From Saccharomycopsis fibuligera x Saccharomycopsis cf. fibuligera (lineage: Eukaryota; Ascomycota; Saccharomycetes; Ascoideales; Saccharomycopsidaceae), in NCBI GenBank assembly GCA_001936135.1, contig CP012821.1, forward strand, positions 1 through 64,000: a stretch of 64,000 nt of DNA. The letters are read 5' to 3'. Below the pieces are notes generated by a model, which did no database searches, was not told where the DNA came from, and saw only the letters and a program-made list of their open reading frames with translations. Below, in pieces: positions 1 through 10,340 of this stretch (positions within the stretch are counted from its first letter, which is position 1; the number at the start of each line of letters is the position of its first letter). The position numbers were made by a program, and so were the translations under genes.

Positions 1-469
1 TCTCTCTTTTCTTCTTCTATTTTATAACCTCATCCATAATCTCTTCAATTATATCCTCCACCACTCCTCTTTCTCCTTTCCCATCTTGCTCCAATACTCT
101 TTGTCTCTTTCTATCTCCCTTCCTCCTCTCTTTCTCTCCACTCCCCTCCGTCAAATATTTTATTTTTCCTCAAAAATAAAAATCTCTTCAATAATTTTTA
201 CATCGCTCCCGCCTCACTCTCTACCCTTACCCGTCTTTCATATCTCTCTCTCCCATCTTCAAATATATCTTATCTTCTTCTTCACTTCCAATACAATCTC
301 TTGCTCTTTTATCTCCTTATCCCTCTCCTCCCTAACATCTCTCTTTACATCTTCTTCTTTCTCTTCTCTTCTTCTCTTTTCTCCCCATCTTACACCTCTT
401 CTCCTATCATATTTACCACTCTTCACTTTCCTCTTCTCTCCTTCTCTTTTCCTCCTCTCAAAATCAATT
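1..469. other. Pyrimidine-rich simple DNA, no gene
   Basis: The + strand is almost only C and T with some A and very little G. In positions 361-420, 52 of 60 bases are pyrimidines and none is G. Long open frames here result from the scarcity of A and G in stop codons and encode only S/L/F/P/Y-rich low-complexity peptides. I see no gene. This is the left flank of the satellite that follows. Confidence 0.6.
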
Positions 470-2900
470 CGTCCCGCCGCCCTTGCCTACTTTCCCTGCT
501 TCCATCTCATATATAATCAATCCTTCACTTATAACTCCAACTCTATCACTTACCACCCTTCCACTTTCCTCTTCTCCCTGTTTTCTTACCTTCCCAACCC
601 CCTCCCTTTCTATCTTGTATTCTTCCCTCATATACCACCCTACTGCAACTATATATTACCAATATATTACTTTTCTCTTCTTCCTTTCCACTATTTTCCA
701 ACTGTTTGCTTACTACATTCCCGACACCCTTGCAAAATCTCCTCTATTATTTTCTCATCTTGTATTGTTCTATCAATACCTTCCTCCTGCTTCTCCCGTA
801 TTATTCTCACTTTTTTACTACTACTACTGCAATATTTCCTGTGCTTTTATCTCAACGCCCTTCCATACTATCTTGTATTGTTCTCTTACCAATACCATCC
901 TCCTACAATCTTATATTACCAATATAATATTTCTCTGTAATTTCTAATCTTTCCACTATCTTTCCCCTGTTCTACTATCTCGACGCCCTTCTGTACTATA
1001 TTGTACCATTCTCTAACATACCACCCTCCTGCCTCTCCCTTATTACTAATATAATACTTTTCTGTCACTTCTATTCTTTCCATTATCTTTCTATTATTTT
1101 TACTACCTTCCCAACGCCCTTCCGTACTATCTTGTGCCCTTCCGTACTATCTTGTACCATTCTCGAATCTTACCAATATAATATTTTTCTGTCACTTCTT
1201 ATCTCTCCACTATCTATCCGCTGTTCTACTACTTCGACGCCCTTCTGTACTATCGTGTATCAATCTTTCTCACTTACCACCCTCTCACTTCTCCATATAT
1301 TACCTTTGCAATACTTGTCTGCTACTCCTATTATTTTTAATATCTTTTTCTTACTACCTTCCCGACGCTCTTCCGTTCTGTCGTGTATCAATCTCTCACT
1401 TACCACTCTCTTACTTCTCCCATATTACATTTATAATACTTTTTGTCACTTTTATTCTTTCCATTATTTTCCTATTATTTTTAACACCTTCCCGACACCC
1501 TTGCAAAATATCTTCTATCAATTTCTCTCACTTACCACCCTCCTACCTCCCCCGTATTGCCAATATAATACCTATCTGCTACTCCTATTATCTTTTCTAT
1601 CGTTCTAATACTACTGCAATATATCTTTTCTCTTCTCTCTGTTCTATTACCTCGACACCCTTGCTTACCATCATCATAACTACCCCATATTATCAATATA
1701 ATACTTTTTGTCACTTTTATTCTTTTTCCATTATTTTCATATTATTTTTAATACCTTCCCGACGCACTTCCCGACGCCCTTACATACGATCTTCTATTGT
1801 TATCTCACGAATACCGTTCTCCTACAATCTTATATTATCAACAAATTACTTCTCTGTTACTCCTATCCTTTCCACTACCTTCCTTTTTTTTTCTCTTACT
1901 ACCTTCCCGACGCCTTTCTGTACTGTGTTGTATCACTTTCTCACATACCACCCCTACTTTTCCCATTTTATCATTATAATACTTTTCTGTTATCATACTC
2001 TTTCCTCTATCTTTCCCCTCTTGTACTATCTTTCCCCTCTTGTACTATCTTTCCCCTCTTGTACTATCTCCACATCCTTCTGTACTGTATTGTACCGTTA
2101 TCTGTCGTAACACCCTTTTACGACTCTATATTACCGATACATTTCTTTTTGTCGCTACTTTATTCTTTCCATTGTTTTTCTTCTTTTTTTTCACTTCTTT
2201 CCCGACGCACTTTCATACTATCTTGTATCAATCTCTCACTTGCCACCCTTTTACAACTATATATAACCATTGTAATACTTCTCCGTCGCTCATATTCCCT
2301 ACTGTCTTTACTATCGTTCTACTGCTACTGTACTACGTCTTTTATTCTTTCTACACACTGTTTTATTATCTTCCCGACGCCCTTCCGTACTGTCATATCA
2401 ATTTCTCTCACTTACCACCCTCCTGCTGCGATATTATTACCATTATAATACTTTTCTGTAACTTCTATTTTTACTATCTTTTTACTACTACTTCATACTG
2501 TTTTCTCTTCCCCCTGTTCTATTATCTCGACGCCCTTCCCTACTGTCGTATCATTCTCTCACTTACCTCCCTCCTACAACCCTATATTACCAATTCCATA
2601 TCTGTCACTCGTACTCTTTCCACTAACTGCCTACTGCTACACTTTCTATTGTTTTCTTACTACCTCCCTGACACTATCCATACTTCTTGTATTGCTCTCT
2701 TTTACTTACCACCCTTACACCACACGTAAATTGCCAATATAATACCTTTTTGTAACTCGTACTCTTTCCACTGTCTGCCTACTGCTACTGCACTACACTC
2801 CTTCGCTTACTACTGACTTCTTATCTTCCCGACGCTCTTCGTTACTATCTTGTATCAGTCATTATCATACCACCCTTACACCACATACATATTACCAATA
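470..2900. repeat. Degenerate pyrimidine-rich minisatellite/satellite array, about 120-165 bp period
   Basis: A recurring block starts with a CCCGACGCCCTT-like core followed by a CCGTACTATCTTGTA-like stretch, then TCTCACTTACCACCCTCCT, then TATATTACCAATATAATA, then CTGTCACTTCTATTCTTTCC. The core is seen near 475, 715, 853, 992, 1110, 1234, 1362, 1492, 1653, 1760 (doubled), 1909, 2070, 2205, 2375, 2530, 2670 and 2830, so about 17 diverged copies. All copies share the same orientation and strand asymmetry. The array may be subtelomeric, but no telomeric repeat is visible at the left edge. Confidence 0.75.
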
Positions 2901-3649
2901 CAATACCTTTCTTTGTCACTTGTTCTATATTTACTATCTTCCCTCCACCCTTACAATATCAAGCTATTTCTGCCTATTTTGTTTACACCCACACTTCTGC
3001 CTGTTAGCTCCACATTCTGCTCGTACTCTTCCTTTTGTATTTGCATATCGTCCGTTTGTTTCCCTTTGCCTTTGCTCCCTCCTATTTTTTGACTCTCTGA
3101 AAGCTTTACATAAAATCACTGTTTTTTTTTTCACTTTTTTCTCTGCTCTATTATCACTGCTGCACTAATATTACTGCTACAGTATTGTTCTTACTAATTC
3201 TGTCGTGTTTTTGTTTTTATACTTCTTCCTTATTTCCCCACACAACTTGCACCGCACTGTCCCACTTGTTTTCCAGCTGATGCTCTTTGTTTCTGACAAG
3301 CATAAATATTATCTCAACTTATTACCTGAACACTGCTCTTGCTCCACTTCATCGCTTTTTTTCTCATCTATCTGATATCCTAAACTCTATAAACGCATCG
3401 CGTTTTGTCTTGTCTTGCTCCCCAGCGACTCTTACACCCTGCCCTTAGCCGATATATACACTAGTTGCTGCCTTTTTCTCACCCTGAACTGTCTCCTTTC
3501 CATATTCCAATCGTTTTTATGTTTTTTCTTCTGTGATCTTGCCTGTTCTCAGCGCATATTCTTAACCTCCGCCAATATATTCGCTGCTTGAGTGTTGCTT
3601 TTTTTGTGTTCTCGTCATCGACATTGTCCTTGACAGCTTGATATTTACC

Positions 3650-3650
<1 letters not shown>

Positions 3651-3685
<35 letters not shown>
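3651..3685. repeat. Poly(dT) tract of 35
   Basis: An uninterrupted run of T on the + strand. It is one of several poly(dA:dT) tracts of 24-35 bases in the spacers of this window. Confidence 0.95.
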
Positions 3686-4096
3686 CATTTTCATTATATA
3701 TTATTTCTCAGCAACCATAAATTGTTCAACCCTAGCCATCACTCTAATAGCTTCTTACTCGACAAGCGTGTTAACTAATTGACGTTGCACAGAATCTGTC
3801 TTCACACCGCTCTCTTGCCTGCTCCAATCTCAATTCCGACCATCTCCAATTGTATACAACCCTTTATTAATTACCTTTTGCGTGCTCGATGCAATTACTA
3901 CTTCTGCCTGCCACATATCATTTTAGTCTGTTACAATAACTTCCCCTTTCTTTACAGCACCCATCCTTTTATACCTCCTGTGCGTCCTTTCAGTACTTGT
4001 TCACCACGATCCGTCCCACCTGCAGTATCGTGATTGTTTTTCATTTTTGAGTGCTTGAGCTTGATCCACACTTCTGACCCTTTGCTTTGTTTTTAT

Positions 4097-4160
4097 ATTG
4101 AGATTATTTAACTTTATTTTATTTTTACATTGAGATTATTTAACTTTATTTTATTTTTAC
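4097..4160. repeat. Perfect tandem duplication of a 32-bp unit
   Basis: Positions 4097-4128 and 4129-4160 are identical and adjacent, each starting ATTGAGATTA and ending ATTTTTAC. It appears to be a recent local duplication. Confidence 0.95.
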
Positions 4161-4548
4161 ACCCGTGTTATATGTTACTAAAGTAAAGCTCATCATGTTA
4201 TTTTGCTCCTGTTCACTACCTTTGTCTGTGCCCGCATTCCCACCATATTAGCCGCATACTACCTCGTTTTTCTTCCCCGTGTTCTGTCCATAATCTTCCC
4301 GACATGCATAATGCAATCCAGCCTCCTAGCTCTATCTCTCTCTGTGTGTCACTCACCACCCTCAAGCATCTGTTATAGTAGCTCAAGTCTCACTTTGATA
4401 GTTTGAAAATGACCCACACTTGCCTGCTAAATTATGCTCTTCAAATATTACAAACTGTGAGTGCCTTGCATTTTTATTTCACCATTGTGTGCCCGACCAT
4501 AACAGCTCCTCCAAGAAGTATACTACTCTAGCACATTCTGCTAAAAAG

Positions 4549-4576
4549 TTTTTTTTTTTTTTTTTTTTTTTTTTTT
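4549..4576. repeat. Poly(dT) tract of 28
   Basis: An uninterrupted T run on the + strand in the gene-free left region. Confidence 0.95.
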
Positions 4577-4984
4577 ATTGTTTTTCTTTTGACCGTTTAA
4601 CTTGCTAATCTCTACGCATACTTTGACATTACTTTATCTTAATCGTTTTACCTGTTATCATTTACTGTTTATAGCAATTGCAAAAATTACTTGAGTCTAA
4701 AGCAATGTTTTTTTTCGCCTTCTTGTCACATTTGAGCTATTCTCGGGAAACTGAGATGCATTGTGTCTTTCAAGCAAAATGCACTTCACTGACTAGCACT
4801 TGCTATTTCTGCCACTGCGATATCCAAGTAAGCAATATCAAACTGCATCTGTACTATTTTCCCTAGCTCTGCTGATCTGCCTCCACAGCAATGTGAAAAG
4901 AACACCAATATTACTGTGTATGTTATATAACCCTGCAAAAATATCCTACACGCGAGTCTAGGAATCGACAACAGAGGTGGTGTT

Positions 4985-5255
4985 TGTTGTAGGCCAACGC
5001 GGGCAATTAAGATCAAGTCTTAATTGCCCTTTTGGGAAACTATATTTATTCATTTACTATGAGACTCCCTGGATTTGACTATTTATCCAGAATTAATCGC
5101 TTTCTCTCTAGTTAGTTGTACCTAGCTAATACATTACCGCTCAATCCACCCTTCAACCACACTGCGTACCGTTTGCTGTTTATAAAGTGTATGTCTGCTA
5201 CGTCTCACAGAGCAGTGCTCTCTAGCACCTGTTCGTGTAAGTTATTGGGCCAACA
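4985..5255. mobile_element. LTR-like fossil (possible solo LTR), copy A
   Basis: A segment bounded by TGTTG and CAACA, the usual short inverted ends of LTRs, about 271 bp long. Its core (about 5020-5151) resembles a second segment at about 57757-57898: over the best-matching 43 positions (5109-5151 against 57856-57898) I count 32 matches by hand. The second copy lies about 450 bp from a tRNA gene, a common location for yeast LTRs. No clear target-site duplication and no internal coding region are seen. Treat it as an old, diverged relic; family and exact ends are uncertain. Confidence 0.4.
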
Positions 5256-5491
5256 ATGCATCCAACACATATTTACTCCAACCAAATCTTCAACTTACTA
5301 CAGAACATTTCAAAGAGCAGCCATCGTTCATTCCCACCGATAAAGAGAACTCAAAATAACATCAAGCACCAAGGCATGCTCAACACACATATAGTAGCCC
5401 TTGCAAAAAGAATACGCGTGGTGACATTATATACTAACCAAGCAAGGCTGAGCGGAAACGAGTAGTACCGCACATCAGCCTGGCGTTTAGT

Positions 5492-5560
5492 ACATAACGC
5501 AAAAAAATAGCGCAATTTTGGTTTGCCGAAATGTAAGTAAGGGCCAAAGCCTTCAAGTAG
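5492..5560. repeat. Dispersed segment related to 7685-7766 (copy 1)
   Basis: By hand alignment this shares the order ACATAA, AAAAAA, GGTTTG, GAAATGT, GGCCAAAGC, CAAGTA with 7685-7766, in the same orientation, the second copy carrying an extra block of about 13 bp. It lies about 230 bp upstream of the gene at 5792. It may be a duplicated promoter element or a fragment of a dispersed repeat. Confidence 0.6.
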
Positions 5561-5791
5561 GAACACCGCGGTTCAACGCATGTTATGCATAATGCAGCGC
5601 ATATCGGAGATTCTATTAATAAAACGTTAAACAAAAACACATCCGGTTTAGCAGCACAGCCGGTATTTGAGGATGCAGCAACGCCAGCCACTGATTTGAA
5701 TCATATAGCCATGATATGTGTTAGGAGCTCGCGCTAGAAAATCACAGCGTTCATTCTTTTTTGTTAGATTTCACACACGGTTTCAAAGTTA

Positions 5792-6778
5792 ATGTCCAAT
5801 GCCAAGCTGCAAACAACAATTTTGCAAACACACCAAAACAAAATGTCTGATTACTCCTACTCGGGGTCTGAGTCTGACAAGGAGTCAGTTGTTTCTATAC
5901 CGGACCCGGACGAAGTAAACGACCCAGAGTATGTTGCGTCCAAATTTGCCAGCTCCATCAGCTACTACAAACCCGGATACTATGAGTACTCAGAGAAAAA
6001 CTTTAGAGCAGATCCAACAGTACAAATTGGGATACTAGGCAGGTCGAATAAAGAGGTGGTCAGTGGTATCCAGTCGATAATTCCAGAATCCAAGAACTAC
6101 GCTCTTGAGTACAACGAAGAGGAATTCAATGACTTTTACTACAAACACGTTGATGTTTTCGTCACCGCAAATACACTCAAGCAATTCGGACTAGTAATCT
6201 CAAGGTCAACCTTGCAACTAGTTCACATGAAAAGTTTAAAAGACTTTACCAAGAACCGTCATATAGCGATTGTCGGCCACTATCTAAAGACGTTGAGCCA
6301 ATTGATCAAAGACGTGTTGCAGCTGACAAATTATAATGATGTTTACAAAAAGACAAAGGAAGTGGAGACTGAAATAATGTACATCTTCTACTCTAATAAC
6401 TACAGACCAAGAAAAAAAACCCTGGGCAATTTCTATCCCCAAACCAAAATAATGCCGTATGATCCCGAAATAGTAGAAATCGAAAAAAATGACAGGCTTC
6501 TACTCCTTTTTCCCAATGTCATGGGCACCTTCGGGTTGCCCGTTTTTGTATCCTTTGCATGCAGTGGATGCTTTATGCACTTGAGCAACAAAGGGCTAAA
6601 CTCACAGCATTTCAAAGACTGTCCAAAAACTACTGGCGAAAAAAACCCAAAACCAGTACTCAAAGGTTTCCAACTTATTAAGGGAGAGATGTTGATGATA
6701 TACTTACCGGAAAGGTTGAATCCAGTTTTGAAAGAAAGATACGAGACAGGAGAACAAGAGACAAAACTGTTGTTGTGA
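5792..6778 (+). CDS. Orphan protein of 328 residues with a C-terminal Cys/His cluster
   Basis: I do not recognise this family. An in-frame ATG 17 codons downstream (MSDYSYSGSES) is an equally good start, since the first residues look unstructured. The N-terminus is acidic and Ser-rich, and the rest looks globular. Near the C-terminus a CSGC pair is followed about 15 residues later by HFKDC, giving a C-x2-C...H-x4-C arrangement that could bind zinc, though it matches no finger class I can name. There is no signal peptide or clear membrane segment. The open frame is long in AT-rich DNA and the composition is protein-like, which supports a real gene. It lies between an LTR-like fossil and a Zn2Cys6 regulator, with related segments about 230 bp and 570 bp upstream of this gene and of the regulator. 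Confidence 0.7.
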   Translation: MSNAKLQTTILQTHQNKMSDYSYSGSESDKESVVSIPDPDEVNDPEYVASKFASSISYYKPGYYEYSEKNFRADPTVQIGILGRSNKEVVSGIQSIIPESKNYALEYNEEEFNDFYYKHVDVFVTANTLKQFGLVISRSTLQLVHMKSLKDFTKNRHIAIVGHYLKTLSQLIKDVLQLTNYNDVYKKTKEVETEIMYIFYSNNYRPRKKTLGNFYPQTKIMPYDPEIVEIEKNDRLLLLFPNVMGTFGLPVFVSFACSGCFMHLSNKGLNSQHFKDCPKTTGEKNPKPVLKGFQLIKGEMLMIYLPERLNPVLKERYETGEQETKLLL

Positions 6779-7240
6779 CCAACTCTCAGTTAGCTAAAGA
6801 CTTTGTCGAACACCGATATCAATGAGTAGTTGCCTACGCCCAATGCACAGAAACACTGTACATGAGTTAAGCCATACTATACGTTTCTTAGTCTCCCCTG
6901 TGTCACAATTGCAATATTGCTCAGGTGTTTTTTACTTTTATCTCTTGCACGCGTTCTGCTGTGCTATCTATAGTATCTTGACACTTTCTCAGTCGTTGCT
7001 TCAGCTGCTTCTTTCATACAAATGAAACTCCATATCGAAAGACACACCAACCTCAAACTCTAGCAATTCAACTGATATATGAACCACCGGCAAATATATA
7101 TGTGCTCTCAAACATAGTTAGCCTTTCCTACAGAGTGTTTCTGACGTTTTTATTCATTCTATGCATCATTATGTGACATTTTGTAGAGCAAAGACACATT
7201 GTTTCCCCCGGTATGTACAAGAAAAAAACATTGTATATGA

Positions 7241-7264
7241 GTGAACTGTGTAAGAACAGTTCAC
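7241..7264. repeat. Perfect 9-bp hairpin with 6-nt loop
   Basis: GTGAACTGT (7241-7249) pairs with ACAGTTCAC (7256-7264) around a six-base loop. It lies about 460 bp past the end of the 5792 gene, so it may be a 3' RNA structure or a protein-binding inverted repeat. Confidence 0.7.
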
Positions 7265-7684
7265 CTGCATTTTCTGGCGTAACCATGAAAATTTAGACTA
7301 TATCTTGATAGCAAAAAGAGTCAATAAGGCACAAAATTATTTGAATTTAGACAACCTAAAAGAAAGAAAAAACATCCTACAAGGATACTGTTGTTTTGAT
7401 GTTCTAGTTGTTTTTTTCCGTCCTAAACAAGAAAACAACGACAAATTATGGAGCGATAAATTGTTTACAGTGCTCGCGAAGTACAGATAGTGGCAATTTG
7501 AAGATTACACAACATATGGACATAACTCTCCAGAAGAAATAAGAAGCTGCCAGGCAGAGAAGAATAAATACCAGATTATGTACAAAATATGCAAGTGGAT
7601 GAATAGGGAAGCTGACGGAAAAAGATCCTGCATGGAGAGAATCCGGTTGAGCGCGGAGGAAACATGCCGTTTGGCGCGGCTACA

Positions 7685-7766
7685 ACATAATGGAAAAAAT
7701 AACGGGATTTAGGTTTGGAGAAATGTGTGAGGAAAAACGCGGCTCGGGGCCAAAGCGGGCAAGTAT
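7685..7766. repeat. Dispersed segment related to 5492-5560 (copy 2)
   Basis: Same orientation as copy 1, with matching blocks ACATAA, GGTTTGG/GAAATGT, GGGGCCAAAGC and CAAGTA. It lies about 570 bp upstream of the Zn2Cys6 gene at 8340. Confidence 0.6.
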
Positions 7767-8339
7767 GGATGGCCAAGGGGGTGGATGGGGGCGAGGGTTA
7801 AGTGGCAGAGGAAGCGAGAGCAAAGACCGTGCTCGTCGTAGATAGAAACTAGGGTGTATATATAGTGTCCTTGAAATATGATGTTTGTGGACAGATTTTC
7901 ATACAGTTGACTTTCTTCCGCTAATCAATATTGCTGTGTGCTTATTGGAGTAACCATTTGACCTGACCGCATATTTCCCATCTCATGTTTGATCATAGTT
8001 ATTGGTTCAATTAGTGGTCAGGGAATGCTATTTATTATTTCTTCAGAGCATTGTCGCTGGAGCTTTTTGAGGGCTGGCCCGACTTATCTATTAGTTTTTT
8101 GCACTGTATAGTTTGCTGGTATCTTAGAAAGGGTGTGGCGCTATAGTGCCATTTGATGGGTGTTTATGAATCATGTGCATGTGCACGGGTAATCCTTAAA
8201 ACTGGTCTCCACCTTCCGGGGAGGTGGCTCGAGATGACAGGAAACCATATCTCACATTAACTATCTCGTATCAAGGAGAGACAATAGGAAAGAGTAAAAG
8301 TTTACATCCATACCGCATACTAAAGGCAAATAAAAAAGT

Positions 8340-10340
8340 ATGCCAGCAGTGCCTTCAGCCTCTAAAACAAGCTTAGCCTCTAAATTGCAAAACAAGAATT
8401 TTCTGAAGGCATTCAAAAGATCTAGATCGGGATGTTTGGCTTGTAAAGCGAGACACATAAAATGTGATGAAGGGCGTCCGGAGTGCAGAAACTGCTCATT
8501 AAAAAAACACAAATGCCAATACCAAATGAAGATTCAGTTCAAAGAAGATCTAGTTTCTAAAAACAAATGCTTTGGCAGAGAAGGAGTTTGGTCTAAATAC
8601 AACAATATCGAAAATAATCAAAATCAGGGAAATGCGTCTTTTTCTGGCGGAACTGTTTTCTTTATTAATTTGAAGAGTGTTCAAAAGCTACGGTGCATTA
8701 ATTATCTCCTCAGCGATTTTGAAGGAGCTTCGGACAGCCAGTCATGCTATTTTGGCCAAAAAAACTATAACAGTAGTTCTCTTGAGACCAAAAAATTTGG
8801 TTTTGAGTCACTTCACCAGTACTTGTCCAGAAAATATCTTTCGAAAACAGTAGGACAGTGCATCCCATTGAATATGAAAATTGACTCCAATATATCTTAT
8901 GCTTTGAGTTTCTATATAGAATATGTGTCTCCAATTTTTAACCCAGTCAAAGTTCAGAACATCAATTCATTACTTGTACATCGCTCAGCATCTCAAAATG
9001 ACAATGTCCAGAGTATCAGCAATAATGATGTGAGATTGAAATTACATAGTGGGTTAGATATGAATAGCATTATCCAATATGGCCAAGTTTATCAACATGT
9101 GTTACTATTCAGTTTAAGTATTGGATCCCTTTACTTGTCCAAATTCAATGATCTAGGGCAGCGAGAACAGAAATATTGGTACGGGCTCAGTCAGACCTTT
9201 AGGACTTCAGGATTCAAATACTTAATATCAAATTTACAAGAAACTGCTTTATCAAACCAAGTAAAAGTAGATCTATTGCTATCTTTCCTATTGATTACGT
9301 TGTATGACCTTGCAAATAACTGCGATAACAGCTGGAGCAAACAGTTTGAAACATGTAAATGTATTTTAAATAAATCAGTTGTTGATTTGGAAAAGCTCGA
9401 CGTGGTAGAGTTGTCACTATTTAGATATGTTATTGAATTTTTTGCATACCAAGAATCTATGGGAAGAACAGCTTGCAAAGGATCCAATATTTTCAATCGA
9501 AATATTAAAAGCTCTGAAACTCGATTATCTTCAAAACAAAATGATATTAGTCCACAAAGGCCTCCAGAACGTATCGATTGCCCCACCAAAGAAGAAATTG
9601 TTTTGATACCCTGGATGGGTTGCGATAAACGGTTGGTAGGTATAATCAGTGATATAACGGATTTGTCTTTTGAGAGACTTAACTTGAATATTGATTCTAT
9701 GGACTTCATGATTTTGGCAAATAATCTCAGGTCAAGATTGACGCTGATAGCCTTGAAAGATTTCGATTTTGATAGTTATCTCATTTCCATTGATAGCGGA
9801 TTCTTCGATAGTCAAGTAACGAGGTCCAGTGATTTTGATCAAGAGAGTCTTCTTTATGTTAATCAGCTTGATCTTGACACCAATAGATACACTATAGAGG
9901 ATTTTTGCTTTCTATTGGCCTGTGAGGTTAAGCGCTTGAGCGCGATATTATACATTGAAAGCGCAATTTTTAACAGATTCCCCAGTCACCCAGAAAACAC
10001 AGATCTTGTCAGCAAAATTTACAAGTACATAAGATTTATTGTAATTGACAAAAATTTTCAATGGAATTCCTTGATTTGGCTGTTATATATAATATCTGCA
10101 GAATTAAATCTTTTGGATGATTCATCTGAAGTGAAAAAATTGAACATACTTAAAATGTTAGAGGCGTTGGAGTTGAATAGCTTGGGAAATGTTAGTCGTG
10201 CAAAGGAGAAAATAATAGACATTTGGAAAAGGCGGAGCTTGGGGAATGTAGAGGTTAAAATGACTCCGCCAGAACGAGCTGATCAAAATGATTGGGAAAC
10301 ATACGTAGTTGATTTATTTTGCAATCTTTCGCTAGCCTAA
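8340..10340 (+). CDS. Zn2Cys6 fungal transcription factor
   Basis: A nuclear DNA-binding regulator of 666 residues. The N-terminal binuclear zinc cluster is complete: Cys32, 35, 42, 49, 52 and 59 in the spacing C-x2-C-x6-C-x6-C-x2-C-x6-C, preceded by a basic stretch. This fold binds CGG-type half sites. The rest is a mostly helical middle and C-terminal region typical of fungal activators, with no other named domain visible. I cannot assign it to a characterised regulator. A decayed oligopeptide-transporter gene lies about 1 kb downstream on the same strand, so a former role in controlling transport genes is possible but is only inference. The start at 8340 is well supported, as the zinc cluster follows within 32 residues. 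Confidence 0.9.
   Translation: MPAVPSASKTSLASKLQNKNFLKAFKRSRSGCLACKARHIKCDEGRPECRNCSLKKHKCQYQMKIQFKEDLVSKNKCFGREGVWSKYNNIENNQNQGNASFSGGTVFFINLKSVQKLRCINYLLSDFEGASDSQSCYFGQKNYNSSSLETKKFGFESLHQYLSRKYLSKTVGQCIPLNMKIDSNISYALSFYIEYVSPIFNPVKVQNINSLLVHRSASQNDNVQSISNNDVRLKLHSGLDMNSIIQYGQVYQHVLLFSLSIGSLYLSKFNDLGQREQKYWYGLSQTFRTSGFKYLISNLQETALSNQVKVDLLLSFLLITLYDLANNCDNSWSKQFETCKCILNKSVVDLEKLDVVELSLFRYVIEFFAYQESMGRTACKGSNIFNRNIKSSETRLSSKQNDISPQRPPERIDCPTKEEIVLIPWMGCDKRLVGIISDITDLSFERLNLNIDSMDFMILANNLRSRLTLIALKDFDFDSYLISIDSGFFDSQVTRSSDFDQESLLYVNQLDLDTNRYTIEDFCFLLACEVKRLSAILYIESAIFNRFPSHPENTDLVSKIYKYIRFIVIDKNFQWNSLIWLLYIISAELNLLDDSSEVKKLNILKMLEALELNSLGNVSRAKEKIIDIWKRRSLGNVEVKMTPPERADQNDWETYVVDLFCNLSLA

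Larger units (their letters stand above)
2901..4984. other. T/C-rich gene-free spacer
   Basis: The pyrimidine bias fades over this stretch. It contains two long T runs and a perfect short tandem duplication, annotated separately. Open frames are short and low in complexity. No gene or RNA gene was recognised. Confidence 0.55.
6779..8339. other. Intergenic region, no gene seen
   Basis: About 1.56 kb between two + strand genes. It holds a 9-bp hairpin (7241-7264), the second copy of the dispersed segment (7685-7766), a TATATATA-like stretch near 7857, and a CCACCT/AGGTGG inverted repeat around CCGG near 8211-8229. Short open frames here are not protein-like. Confidence 0.5.

Noticed and set aside
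1-100. Telomere at the left edge
   Set aside because: No telomeric tandem repeat is visible. The pyrimidine satellite may be subtelomeric, but the window edge itself is not an end.
86-2729. Several open frames of 150-280 codons on the + strand in the first 2.7 kb
   Set aside because: They run through the G-poor pyrimidine satellite, encode only S/L/F/P/Y/T low-complexity peptides and overlap each other in different frames.
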